Below, one piece after another: positions 16,061 to 23,775 of a stretch of DNA of 59,465 bases. Each line of letters begins with the position of its first letter. Within the stretch, counting starts at the first letter, position 1. The notes below the pieces were generated by a model. It was not told the origin of the DNA. It saw only the letters and a program-made list of their open reading frames with translations, and did not search any database. The DNA lies in the NCBI GenBank assembly GCA_004297335.1, contig SCUD01000122.1:1-59465 (forward strand), read 5' to 3'. The stretch comes from Gammaproteobacteria bacterium. GTDB lineage: Bacteria; Pseudomonadota; Gammaproteobacteria; Steroidobacterales; Steroidobacteraceae. The translations under genes and the position numbers were made by a program.

Positions 16061-16743
16061 GGCCGGACCAGCAGCCGCGGGTCGGCGAGCAGGGCGAGCG
16101 CGGCGGCCTGTTCCGCCCGCCGGCGGCTGCTGCCATCGGCCTCGGCGGCAAGCCCGAGCGCCGGCACCGAGCAGCGCACCCGGAATCGCCGGGCATGCGG
16201 CGCGCCCGCGACCTCCATCACCGCGTAGAGCGGCAGCCCGAGGCCCCGGGCCTGCAGCCATTCCTGCAGCCGGGTCTTGGCGTCCTGCGGCGCACCGGCC
16301 CCGGCCAGCACCGCGAGCCGTTCGGCGAGGATCCGCACGATCGTCGCGCGCGCGGCCTCGATCCCGCCATCCAGGTAGATGGCGCCGATCAGCGCTTCCA
16401 GGGCTCCGGCGAGGATCGACGGGCGGCGGTTCCCGCCACTCTGGAGCTCGCCGGCACCGAGGCGCAGCTGCGCATCCACGCCCAGTTCCAGGGCCAGCTC
16501 CCCGAGCGCCGCGCCACTGACCAGGCTGGCCCGCAGCCGCGACAGCTCGCCCTCGGTTGCGTCCGGGAAGCGGTGAACCAGCAATTCGGCAACGACCAGT
16601 GACAGCACCGCATCACCGAGGAACTCGAGGCGCTCGTTGTGATCGCGACCCTGGCTGCGATGAGTCAGCGCGCGTTCGAAGAGCAGCGGATCCCCGGGCG
16701 CATGGCCCAGCTGCTGCTGCATCCAACCCGCAGCCCCGCCCAC
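16057..16743 (-). CDS. rnc: Ribonuclease III
   Basis: RNase III cleaves double-stranded RNA in rRNA processing and mRNA turnover. The 228-aa product carries the signature NERLEFLGDAVL at residues 36-47, with the metal-binding acidic residues Glu40 and Asp44, and ALIGAIYLDGG further on. A C-terminal double-stranded-RNA-binding domain runs from about residue 153 (DAKTRLQEWLQARGLGLPLY). The start is GTG 16743, with GGAAG 7 nt upstream; an ATG 7 codons later is the alternative. It overlaps era by 4 bp. Confidence 0.97.
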   Translation of the reverse strand: MGGAAGWMQQQLGHAPGDPLLFERALTHRSQGRDHNERLEFLGDAVLSLVVAELLVHRFPDATEGELSRLRASLVSGAALGELALELGVDAQLRLGAGELQSGGNRRPSILAGALEALIGAIYLDGGIEAARATIVRILAERLAVLAGAGAPQDAKTRLQEWLQARGLGLPLYAVMEVAGAPHARRFRVRCSVPALGLAAEADGSSRRRAEQAAALALLADPRLLVRP

Positions 16744-16763
16744 GGCCCGGCTTCCAGTCCCGG

Positions 16764-17135
16764 TCAGCGAGCGATGATCTCGACGGTCTTGTCGAACTCG
16801 ACCCGGAACGACACGTTGGACACGAACGGTGCAATGTCCTCATAGGCCGCGCGCATGTAGAACGTGCCGCCTTCGCGCCGGATCTCGATGTCGCTCGAGT
16901 CGATCACCGTGACCATCTCGATGTCGAAATGGCGCTCAACCGCCTTGCGCAGCATGAACTCGGTCGACTCCGGATTCGACGCGTACTCGTCGCGAACCTT
17001 CTCGAGGGTCCCCGCGACCTTCATGTACTCGAGGTATTTCGGCACCAGCCGGATGCCTGCATAGACCCATGAGCCGACCACGACCGCCAGTACCGCCATG
17101 CCCAGCATCGTCATGCCCCGTTCCGTGTTCCGCAT
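16764..17135 (-). CDS. DUF4845 small membrane protein
   Basis: A 123-aa protein of the DUF4845 family, usually found between lepB and rnc in Beta- and Gammaproteobacteria; its function is unknown. The N-terminus MRNTERGMTMLGMAVLAVVVGSW... resembles a pilin-like or single-pass membrane anchor (about residues 7-28), followed by a periplasmic domain of about 95 residues. A strong AGGAGG lies 7 nt before ATG 17135. It sits 12 bp after lepB. Confidence 0.9.
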   Translation of the reverse strand: MRNTERGMTMLGMAVLAVVVGSWVYAGIRLVPKYLEYMKVAGTLEKVRDEYASNPESTEFMLRKAVERHFDIEMVTVIDSSDIEIRREGGTFYMRAAYEDIAPFVSNVSFRVEFDKTVEIIAR

Positions 17136-17147
17136 ACCCTGCCCTCC

Positions 17148-17930
17148 TTATCGGATTCCGGTCCCCATGCGCTCCCAGAGCAGGATCGACCCCCGTCCCG
17201 GGTTGAATGACAGCCAGATGGCCTCGGCCCGACCGACCAGGTTCCGCTCCGGAACGAAGCCGACGTCGGGAAAACGGCTGTCGCGGCTGTTGTTGCGGTT
17301 GTCGCCCATCATGAACAGATATCCGGCCGGCACCCGCCACTCGCCCTCCAGCCCCGGCCGCAGCGGGTCGAGCATGACCCCGTGCGCGACCTCGCCAAGC
17401 GACTCCGTGGCCACCATCGTGTACGGATACTGCTCGCTCTTGGGCCCGGAATACAACCCGCCGGGCACGACCGCGGCCGGCACGCCATTGACCAGGACCT
17501 GGGTGCCGGTGACGCGGATCGTATCGCCGGGCAGGCCGACCAGCCGCTTGATGAACACCACGGACGGATCGGCGGGCTTGCGAAACACGACGACGTCACC
17601 CCGTTGCGGCGAGCCGATCTCGAGGACTTTCCGGTTCACGACCGGCAGGCGCAGGCCATAGCGCCACTTGTTGACGAAGATGAAGTCCCCCTGCACCAGC
17701 GTCGGCATCATCGAGTCCGACGGGATCCGGAACGGCTCGTACAGGAACGAACGCAGCAGCAGCACGATGACAATGACCGGAAAGAAGGATCGCGACCAGT
17801 CGACCAGCACCGGTTCGCGGCTGAGGCCGCGCGCGGCCCGCCGCGGTGCCAGCCAGCGGCGGTCCACCAGCAGGATCAGTCCCGTAACCAGGGCCAGCGC
17901 GACCAGCAGGAATGCGAAATCGAATACCAT
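17148..17930 (-). CDS. lepB: Signal peptidase I
   Basis: LepB removes signal peptides from exported proteins at the periplasmic face of the inner membrane. The 260-aa product has two N-terminal membrane helices (about 3-23 and 49-63). The catalytic Ser73 is in IPSDSMMPTL, the general base Lys128 in FIKRLVGLPGD, and box E is MGDNRNNSRDSR. ATG 17930 is preferred over an adjoining GTG at 17933, because GGGAG lies 5 nt upstream of the ATG. It is 16 bp downstream of lepA, the common lepA-lepB order. Confidence 0.97.
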   Translation of the reverse strand: MVFDFAFLLVALALVTGLILLVDRRWLAPRRAARGLSREPVLVDWSRSFFPVIVIVLLLRSFLYEPFRIPSDSMMPTLVQGDFIFVNKWRYGLRLPVVNRKVLEIGSPQRGDVVVFRKPADPSVVFIKRLVGLPGDTIRVTGTQVLVNGVPAAVVPGGLYSGPKSEQYPYTMVATESLGEVAHGVMLDPLRPGLEGEWRVPAGYLFMMGDNRNNSRDSRFPDVGFVPERNLVGRAEAIWLSFNPGRGSILLWERMGTGIR

Positions 17931-17946
17931 CACGACTCCCGGATAC

Positions 17947-19734
17947 TCACTTGCGCCCCACCTGCAGCACCGCGAGGAAGGCCTCCTGCGGAATCTCCAC
18001 CGTGCCCAGCTGCTTCATGCGCTTCTTGCCTTCCTTCTGTTTCTCCAGCAGCTTGCGCTTGCGCGACACGTCGCCGCCGTAGCACTTGGCCAGCACGTTC
18101 TTGCGCAGCGCCTTGACCGTGGCCCGGGCGATGATCTGGCCGCCGATCGCCGCCTGGATCGCGACTTCGAACATCTGCCGCGGGATCAGTTCATGCATCC
18201 GGTCGACCAGCTCCCGGCCGCGCTGGTAGGCGCTGTCCCGATGCACGATCATCGACAGCGCATCGACGCGCTCGGCGTTGATCAGCACGTCGAGGCGCAC
18301 CAGCGGCGCGCGCCGGAACTCGCTGAAATCGTAGTCGAACGACGCATAGCCGCGGCTCGCCGACTTGAGCCGGTCGAAGAAGTCCAGCACGACCTCGGCG
18401 AGCGGCAGCTCGTACTGCAGCGACATCTGCGTGCCGAGCTGCAGCATCTTCTTCTGGATGCCGCGCTTTTCCTGGCACAGCCGCAGCACCGGACCGACAT
18501 ACGCGGGCGGCACCAGGATGTTGGCAATGATGATCGGCTCGCGCAGCTCCGCGATCATCTCCGGCAGCCGTGCCGGATTGTCCACATGGCGCACGCTGCC
18601 GTCCGCTTCCACGACCTCGTAGACGACGGTCGGCGCGCTGGTGATGAGGGCCAGGCCGTATTCCCGCTCGAGGCGCTCCTGCACGATGTCCATGTGCAGC
18701 AGTCCGAGGAAGCCACAGCGAAAGCCGAAGCCGAGCGCGGTGGACACCTCCGGTTCGAAATGCAGCGAGGAGTCGTTCAGCCGCAGCTTGGACAGCGCGT
18801 CCCGGAACGCCTCGTACTGGTCGGACTGCACCGGAAACAGGCCGGCGAACACCCGCGGCTGCACCGTCTTGAAGCCGGGCAGTGCCGCCGCACAGGGCCG
18901 CGAATCGTGGGTGATCGTGTCGCCGACCGGCGCGCCGTCGATCTCCTTGATGCCCGCGACGACCCAGCCGACCTCGCCGGTATCCAGTCGCTCGCGCTCG
19001 ACGCGTTTCGGCGTGAAACGGCCGAGCTGGTCCACCTGCCAGGTCCGGCCGGTCGACATCACCTTGATCCGGTCACCGACCCGCAGGGCCCCGTTGACCA
19101 CGCGCACCAGCGAGACGACGCCGACGTAGTTGTCGAACCAGGAATCCACGATCAGCGCCTGCAGCGGCGCCGCGGCATCGCCGCGCGGCGGCGGAATGCG
19201 GCGCACGATGGTCTCGAGCAGCTCGCCGATGTGAGCGCCGGTCTTGGCGCTGACCTGGACCGCGTCCTGGGCCTCGATGCCGATGATCTCCTCGATCTCG
19301 CGGATCACCCGCTGCGGATCGGCCGAGGGCAGGTCGATCTTGTTGATGACCGGGACGACCTCGAGTCCCTGGTCGAGGGCCGTGTTGCAGTTGGCAACGC
19401 TCTGCGCCTCGACCCCCTGCGCAGCATCGACGACCAGCAGCGCGCCCTCGCAGGCCGCCAGTGAACGCGATACCTCGTACGAGAAGTCCACGTGACCGGG
19501 CGTATCGATGAAGTTGAGCTGGTAATCACCGCCGTCGGCGGCGCGATATTGCAGCGTGACCGACTGGGCCTTGATGGTGATGCCCCGCTCCCGCTCGAGC
19601 GCCATCGAATCGAGCACCTGGGCCTGCATCTCGCGCGCCTCGAGCCCGCCACAGGTCTGGATCAGGCGGTCGGCCAGCGTCGACTTGCCATGATCGATGT
19701 GCGCGATGATGGAGAAATTGCGGATCTGCTGCAT
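17947..19734 (-). CDS. lepA: Elongation factor 4 (LepA)
   Basis: LepA/EF4 is a ribosome-associated GTPase that acts on stalled or misassembled ribosomes. The 595-aa product has the usual length and order of domains. It shows G1 AHIDHGKST at residues 11-19, [10 protein letters not shown] in switch I, DTPGHVDF for G3, NKIDLP for G4, and the LepA-specific C-terminal domain with [24 protein letters not shown] -10 lies 53-58 bp upstream of the ATG, suggesting that lepA has its own promoter apart from the rpoE operon. Confidence 0.98.
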   Translation of the reverse strand: MQQIRNFSIIAHIDHGKSTLADRLIQTCGGLEAREMQAQVLDSMALERERGITIKAQSVTLQYRAADGGDYQLNFIDTPGHVDFSYEVSRSLAACEGALLVVDAAQGVEAQSVANCNTALDQGLEVVPVINKIDLPSADPQRVIREIEEIIGIEAQDAVQVSAKTGAHIGELLETIVRRIPPPRGDAAAPLQALIVDSWFDNYVGVVSLVRVVNGALRVGDRIKVMSTGRTWQVDQLGRFTPKRVERERLDTGEVGWVVAGIKEIDGAPVGDTITHDSRPCAAALPGFKTVQPRVFAGLFPVQSDQYEAFRDALSKLRLNDSSLHFEPEVSTALGFGFRCGFLGLLHMDIVQERLEREYGLALITSAPTVVYEVVEADGSVRHVDNPARLPEMIAELREPIIIANILVPPAYVGPVLRLCQEKRGIQKKMLQLGTQMSLQYELPLAEVVLDFFDRLKSASRGYASFDYDFSEFRRAPLVRLDVLINAERVDALSMIVHRDSAYQRGRELVDRMHELIPRQMFEVAIQAAIGGQIIARATVKALRKNVLAKCYGGDVSRKRKLLEKQKEGKKRMKQLGTVEIPQEAFLAVLQVGRK

Positions 19735-19786
19735 CGACAGGGGACCGGCCGCCTTGGATCCGGACGGACGGTCCGGGGAACGGCCA

Positions 19787-19792
19787 ATTATA
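19787..19792 (-). promoter_or_regulatory. Probable -10 element for lepA-lepB-rnc-era
   Basis: The minus strand reads TATAAT in the 72-bp gap between the glutaredoxin-like gene and lepA. Initiation would fall near 19780, leaving a leader of about 46 nt. No good -35 is seen at 16-18 bp spacing, so this rests on the hexamer and the location. Confidence 0.4.
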
Positions 19793-19806
19793 GCAGCCGC
19801 CGCAGC

Positions 19807-20058
19807 TCAACCCGCGAACAGTGCGCGGACGCGCCGCACGTCGAGATGCACGTCGCAAACCTCGCGTCCGTCCGCCGTCAGGACCGGCACCCGCGCACCA
19901 AAGCGGCTCCGGGCCTCGGCGTCGGCGTCCACGTCCCTGACCTCGAAGGTCCCCGCCCCGCCGAGCGCCGCCAGGTCGGCGATGAACTCCTCACACAGCA
20001 GGCAGCCCGCGCGGGACCACACCACGAGCCGTGGCGGTCCGGAAACCGGGCTGTTCAA
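19807..20058 (-). CDS. Small glutaredoxin-like thiol protein
   Basis: An 83-aa thioredoxin-fold protein of the glutaredoxin-like (DUF836) type. The redox motif CLLC is at residues 19-22 after a beta strand (RLVVWSRAG), followed by VRDVDADAE and the cis-Pro loop RVPVLTADGREV. It begins with TTG in a TTGA overlap with the rseB stop, so it is translated as the last gene of the rpoE operon. That suggests a thiol role in envelope-stress responses, which is an inference. No signal peptide is visible, so it should be cytoplasmic. Confidence 0.82.
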   Translation of the reverse strand: MNSPVSGPPRLVVWSRAGCLLCEEFIADLAALGGAGTFEVRDVDADAEARSRFGARVPVLTADGREVCDVHLDVRRVRALFAG

Positions 20059-21017
20059 GGAGTGCGGCCGGAGCCCGCCGGCTTCAGGCCGGTCGCAATG
20101 AAGCGCAGCGTATCTGGCGGCACCTCGCCGACCGCGGTGACCTGATGGCCCTGGATGACGGTCGAATACGTTGAGGCCACGCCGGCATGACCGGACCCGA
20201 CGACCGGCGCCGTGCCGGGTGCCGGAGCGTGGATGAACACGGACACTGAAGCGAGGCCATCCGTGAACACCAGATGGTTGACCGGACCGCGGGTGCCCGC
20301 CATCGCCTGCAGGCCGCTGACCGAGAGCCGGAATCCCGGCGGCACCTGTGCCGCGCGCCAGGCCGGCACCGCCGGCTGGCCGTGTGGCGCCTGCCGCACC
20401 CAGCGCAACCGGCTGCGGTCGAAGCCGGGCTCGAGGTCGGCGTCGGTGATCTCGCCACCGACGGTGAGGCTGGTGAAACGCAGCCGTTCGATGATCCGGC
20501 CCGCCGGGTCCTGCAGCTCGCTGCGCACGGGCATGCCGGAGGCCTCGTCGATCCAGATCCGGTAGCCGAAGCGATAGCCGTCAGCCGGGCGGACGACCAC
20601 CACGACTGCCGGTCCGATCAGGGCCGGCTCACGGCCCGCTTCACGCACCTCGTACCATGGGCTGCTCGGACCGGAAAGGTCTGGCAGCACGCCGAGCAGC
20701 TGGCCACGGCCGGGCTGCTTGTCGATGATCGCGAGCTTCTGGTCCGGCAGGTACACGACGACCTCGTCGTCCTGTCGTACCAGCTCGCGGCCGTGCCCCG
20801 ACAACGACACCAGCCGCTCGCTGACCCGGCCGTCGCGCACGCGATGCAGGATCCGCAGCTTCTCGCTGCGACCAGCCGACTCGCAGATGAATTCACCCGA
20901 GTAGCTGGTACTGGCGAGCGCCCGGCCCATGCGTCCGAGCCACTGCTCGCCGCTGTCCGCGACGGCCGTTCCGGCCAGCAGACACAGGCTCACGGCCAGC
21001 ACCCGGAGGGCTGTCAC
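20055..21017 (-). CDS. rseB: Sigma-E regulatory protein RseB/MucB
   Basis: RseB/MucB is a periplasmic protein that binds the anti-sigma factor RseA and protects it from proteolysis until envelope stress occurs. The 320-aa product has a signal peptide (about residues 1-20, ending AVA), then the MucB fold with SYSGEFIC, the central strand set VVVYLPDQKLAII, and the C-terminal domain from about residue 205 (VPPGFRLSVSGLQ). GTG 21017 overlaps the rseA stop (GTGA). Neither mucC nor mucD follows; the glutaredoxin-like gene is there instead. Confidence 0.92.
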   Translation of the reverse strand: MTALRVLAVSLCLLAGTAVADSGEQWLGRMGRALASTSYSGEFICESAGRSEKLRILHRVRDGRVSERLVSLSGHGRELVRQDDEVVVYLPDQKLAIIDKQPGRGQLLGVLPDLSGPSSPWYEVREAGREPALIGPAVVVVVRPADGYRFGYRIWIDEASGMPVRSELQDPAGRIIERLRFTSLTVGGEITDADLEPGFDRSRLRWVRQAPHGQPAVPAWRAAQVPPGFRLSVSGLQAMAGTRGPVNHLVFTDGLASVSVFIHAPAPGTAPVVGSGHAGVASTYSTVIQGHQVTAVGEVPPDTLRFIATGLKPAGSGRTP

Positions 21018-21619
21018 CGGGGCGCCTCCGCGGAGTGCTGGTGCGCCTGATCGGCTGCCGTTCCGCCGGTGGCAATCAGCCCGGCGACGACGCTGCGCTG
21101 CGCGAGCGGCGAGGCATAACCGCTGTGCGCCACGAGATAGTTGGCAAACTGTGCCGCCGGCAGGCTGCCGGTATCCTCCGCTGCCGGCGGCGTGGTGTAG
21201 CTCGGTGCTGGTTCGGGAACCGTCGCCACCGGCACCGTGAGCGCGGTCGCCGTGTCCAGCGCCCGGGCCGCAAGCGCCGGTCCCGCCTCTGGCTGTACCG
21301 TCCACTGCTGCAGCAATACGACCGCAAGGCCGGCGACCGCGGCCGCGATCCCGAGTCCGGCGAGCGGCCGAACCAGGCGCACCGGGACCGGCCTGCGCAG
21401 CGGTTCGCGGGCGATCGCGGCGCTGACCCGCGCCGCCACCTGGCGCGCGGCGGGCGTATCCCCGTCGCTGCGCAGCACGGCGCCGATCAGCGAATACCGC
21501 GACAGCGCGCCCCGCAGCTCGAGGTCGCGATCGAGCCGCTTCAGCAGCAGCGCCGACTCCGGCTCCGGCAGCTCGCCGTCCAGGAATGCCGACAGTTGTT
21601 CCTTGATCCGATCCGTCAT
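21014..21619 (-). CDS. rseA: Anti-sigma-E factor RseA/MucA
   Basis: RseA holds the sigma factor RpoE inactive at the inner membrane. The 201-aa product begins with MTDRIKEQLSAFLDGELPE, the sigma-binding helix of the RseA N-terminal domain. It has one membrane helix near residues 84-104 (PLAGLGIAAAVAGLAVVLLQ) and a periplasmic tail where RseB and the site-1 protease act. It starts 3 nt after the rpoE stop and overlaps rseB. Confidence 0.94.
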   Translation of the reverse strand: MTDRIKEQLSAFLDGELPEPESALLLKRLDRDLELRGALSRYSLIGAVLRSDGDTPAARQVAARVSAAIAREPLRRPVPVRLVRPLAGLGIAAAVAGLAVVLLQQWTVQPEAGPALAARALDTATALTVPVATVPEPAPSYTTPPAAEDTGSLPAAQFANYLVAHSGYASPLAQRSVVAGLIATGGTAADQAHQHSAEAPR

Positions 21620-21622
21620 CCG

Positions 21623-22222
21623 TCAGTCCTCGATCCGACCCAGTCCGCCATCGAATACTTCCCGCAGGCCCTGGTCGATGGCTTCGCGGGCCCGGAAGAT
21701 CCGCGAACGAACCGTTCCGACCGGGCAGTCCATGGCCTCCGCAATTTCCTCGTAGCTCAGGCCCTCGAGCTCACGCAGCACGATTGCCGTGCGCAGCTCG
21801 CCTGGCAGAGCCTCGATCGCAGCGTTGACCGTCCGCCGGATCTCCTCGGTCAGTGCCAGTGCTTCCGGCGTGCTGGTATCGGCCATCCGTGCCAGCGCCT
21901 GTGCCGGTACACCTTCCGGCTGATCGAGGTCGAGGGTCATCGGCCGGCGACCGTTTGCAACGAGCGCATTCTTGGCGGTGTTGATCGCGATCCGGTACAG
22001 CCAGGTGTAGAACGCGCTGTCGCCGCGGAATGCCGGCAGCGCCCGCCAGGCCTTGATGAAGGCTTCCTGGGCAACGTCCTCGGCCTCGGCTGAATTTCGT
22101 ACATAACGTTGCACGAGCTTTAGCACTTTGTGCTGGTACTTCAGCACCAGCGCATCAAAGGCAGCCCGGTCGCCGTTCTGCACCCGCCGGACGAGCGCCA
22201 TGTCACCTGCTTCAGCCCGCAT
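21623..22222 (-). CDS. rpoE: RNA polymerase sigma factor RpoE/AlgU
   Basis: An extracytoplasmic-function sigma factor (199 aa) for envelope stress. Region 2 contains YQHKVLKLVQRYV and AEDVAQEAFIKAWR, then GDSAFYTWLYRIAINTAKN; region 4 has LEGLSYEEIAEAMDCPVGTV. I take ATG 22222 as the start. It aligns codon for codon with the E. coli RpoE opening (MRAEAGDMALVRRVQNGD) and leaves a leader of about 36 nt below the sigma-E promoter. An in-frame GTG at 22258 would make the transcript leaderless and add 12 residues not found in the family. It is followed by rseA and rseB. Confidence 0.96.
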   Translation of the reverse strand: MRAEAGDMALVRRVQNGDRAAFDALVLKYQHKVLKLVQRYVRNSAEAEDVAQEAFIKAWRALPAFRGDSAFYTWLYRIAINTAKNALVANGRRPMTLDLDQPEGVPAQALARMADTSTPEALALTEEIRRTVNAAIEALPGELRTAIVLRELEGLSYEEIAEAMDCPVGTVRSRIFRAREAIDQGLREVFDGGLGRIED

Positions 22223-22264
22223 CGGCTCGCTGACCGGCACTGCACCCACCGTCATCACGCCGGA

Positions 22265-22291
22265 TCAGACCGGCCGGCCACCAATTAGTTC
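22265..22291 (-). promoter_or_regulatory. Sigma-E/AlgU-type promoter of rpoE
   Basis: On the minus strand the sequence is GAACTA, exactly 16 bases, then TCTGA. This matches the AlgU/sigma-E consensus GAACTT-N16/17-TCTGA at all positions but one. Transcription would begin near 22258. It indicates positive autoregulation of rpoE-rseA-rseB, as is well established in E. coli and Pseudomonas. The -35 covers 22291-22286 and the -10 covers 22269-22265. Confidence 0.85.
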
Positions 22292-22351
22292 TCGTGGCCC
22301 GGAACGGGCGGGCGCCCACCGCCTCCACTGTGTCTCTGGAGCCACATTCTA

Positions 22352-22765
22352 TCAAGCCAGCCGCAGGCGGGCCTTGAGCCGACGAAATTCGTCCGGCTCG
22401 ACGGCCGCGCGCTGCAACAGCCAGCCCAACCGCCCAGCATCGGTCCGCAGGTCCAGGAAGACCCATCCCGCATGGACGCGGGTCGCGGGGCCAATCCGGG
22501 CTTCATGGGGCCGATCCAGGCCCGCCAGCCAGACCTGCCAGCGACCATCCCGGCATCCGGCACGCCGCAGCCAGCGGTGCGGCCCGGGGATACCGGCCAG
22601 CGACGCGGCCAGGCCCGCCAGCGCCATGCCCGACAGGGACACGGCCAGGAGCCGGGCGCAGTGCGTCATCCAGGGCAGGGCCGCGGCAGCCAGGTGCAGC
22701 AGCGACAGCATGGCCGCGAGGCGCGGGGACGCCGGCGGCTCAAGCTCGACCGGAAACGAGTTCAT
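22352..22765 (-). CDS. ygfX: YgfX-family membrane protein
   Basis: A 137-aa protein of the YgfX (CptA) family, encoded next to sdhE in many gammaproteobacteria. It opens with the family pattern SFPVELEPPASPRLAAML, followed by two closely spaced hydrophobic segments (about residues 14-33 and 39-56) and a cytoplasmic tail ending in FRRLKARLRL. ATG 22765 gives the usual short N-terminus; it overlaps the sdhE end by 26 bp. In E. coli YgfX has been described both as a toxin opposed by SdhE (CptB) and as a flavinylation-linked partner; its role is unsettled. Confidence 0.82.
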   Translation of the reverse strand: MNSFPVELEPPASPRLAAMLSLLHLAAAALPWMTHCARLLAVSLSGMALAGLAASLAGIPGPHRWLRRAGCRDGRWQVWLAGLDRPHEARIGPATRVHAGWVFLDLRTDAGRLGWLLQRAAVEPDEFRRLKARLRLA

Positions 22766-22976
22766 CGACCAGGGCTGCCAGCGATGGATCTGCAGGCCGC
22801 TGCCGGCCCAGCAGCCACGCGGCGATCTCAGGATCCTGTTCCTCGAGCAGGCGTTCAAAGGCCGCGCGCCGCCCGGCGTCGGCCCCGTCCCAGCGTCGTT
22901 CCAGCCAGCTGCCGAGCACGAGGTCGAGTTCCTTCATGCCACGACGACAACGCCAGCGCAGTTGGCCCGGCGTCAT
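22740..22976 (-). CDS. sdhE: FAD assembly factor SdhE
   Basis: SdhE promotes covalent attachment of FAD to SdhA. The 78-aa product has the expected size and the key RGxxE-type motif at residues 12-16 (RRGMKELD), plus FERLLEEQDPEIAAWLLG, the conserved helix with the DxD/P pattern. It lies 9 bp after sdhB, in the same operon as its substrate. In E. coli the sdhE-ygfX pair is separate from sdhCDAB. Confidence 0.94.
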   Translation of the reverse strand: MTPGQLRWRCRRGMKELDLVLGSWLERRWDGADAGRRAAFERLLEEQDPEIAAWLLGRQRPADPSLAALVDELVSGRA

Positions 22977-22985
22977 CGCTGGCCC

Positions 22986-23774
22986 TCAGTGTCCGCGGGC
23001 GCTGAGCCGACGCTTGATGTCGGCGATCGCGCGGGCCGGGTTGAGGTCCTTCGGGCAGGCCTCGGTGCAGTTCATGATCGTATGGCAGCGGTACAGGCGG
23101 AACGGGTCCTCGAGCGCGTCGAGGCGTTCCCCCTGGGCCTCGTCACGCGTGTCGACGATCCAGCGCCAGGCCGCCAGCAGCGCCGCGGGCCCGAGGTAAC
23201 GGTCACTGTTCCACCAGTAGCTCGGGCAGCTGGTCGAGCAGCAGGCACAGAGAATGCAGGCCGACGGCCGGTCGACGCGCTCCTGGTCCTCCGGCGCCTG
23301 CAGGCGCTCGCGGTCCGGCGGCGGCGGCGTGCGGGTCTTGAGCCAGGGCTCGACGGCGGCGTACTGCGCATAGAAGTGGCTCAGGTCCGGTACCAGGTCC
23401 TTGATCACCGGCAGGTGCGGCAGCGGGAAGATCCGCACCGCGCCGTGGATCCCGGAGATCGCGCAGGTGCAGGCCAGCGTGTTGGCACCGTCGATGTTCA
23501 TCGCGCAGGAGCCGCAGATGCCCTCGCGGCAGGAGCGGCGGAAGGTCAACGTCGGGTCGATCTCGTTCTTGATCTTCAACAGCGCGTCGAGGACCATCGG
23601 TCCGCACTGGTCGAGATCGAGTTCGTAGCGGTCAATCCGCGGCTTCGCGCCGGAATCGGGATTCCAGCGATAGATCCGGAACTCGCGCACGCGCGTGGCC
23701 CCCGCCGGCGCCGGATGATGCTGACCGGGCTGCTCCGTGTAGCGCGAATGTGCGGGCAGGCGGAACTCGGCCAT
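22986..23774 (-). CDS. sdhB: Succinate dehydrogenase iron-sulfur subunit SdhB
   Basis: SdhB carries electrons from SdhA to ubiquinone through three iron-sulfur clusters. The 262-aa product has the [2Fe-2S] motif CREGICGSC, followed by ACTC, then the cluster motifs [17 protein letters not shown] and [14 protein letters not shown] 23774 lies one base after the sdhA stop, with AGGA upstream; a farther upstream in-frame start lies inside sdhA. The N-terminal extension before [11 protein letters not shown] (about 30 residues) is slightly longer than usual. Confidence 0.97.
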   Translation of the reverse strand: MAEFRLPAHSRYTEQPGQHHPAPAGATRVREFRIYRWNPDSGAKPRIDRYELDLDQCGPMVLDALLKIKNEIDPTLTFRRSCREGICGSCAMNIDGANTLACTCAISGIHGAVRIFPLPHLPVIKDLVPDLSHFYAQYAAVEPWLKTRTPPPPDRERLQAPEDQERVDRPSACILCACCSTSCPSYWWNSDRYLGPAALLAAWRWIVDTRDEAQGERLDALEDPFRLYRCHTIMNCTEACPKDLNPARAIADIKRRLSARGH

Positions 23775-23775
23775 C

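Noticed and set aside
17668-19464. A 598-codon open frame on plus, antisense to lepB and lepA
   Set aside because: Shadow frame crossing two real genes; no family pattern.
22258-22258. GTG 22258 as the rpoE start
   Set aside because: It coincides with the predicted sigma-E transcription start and adds residues absent from the family.
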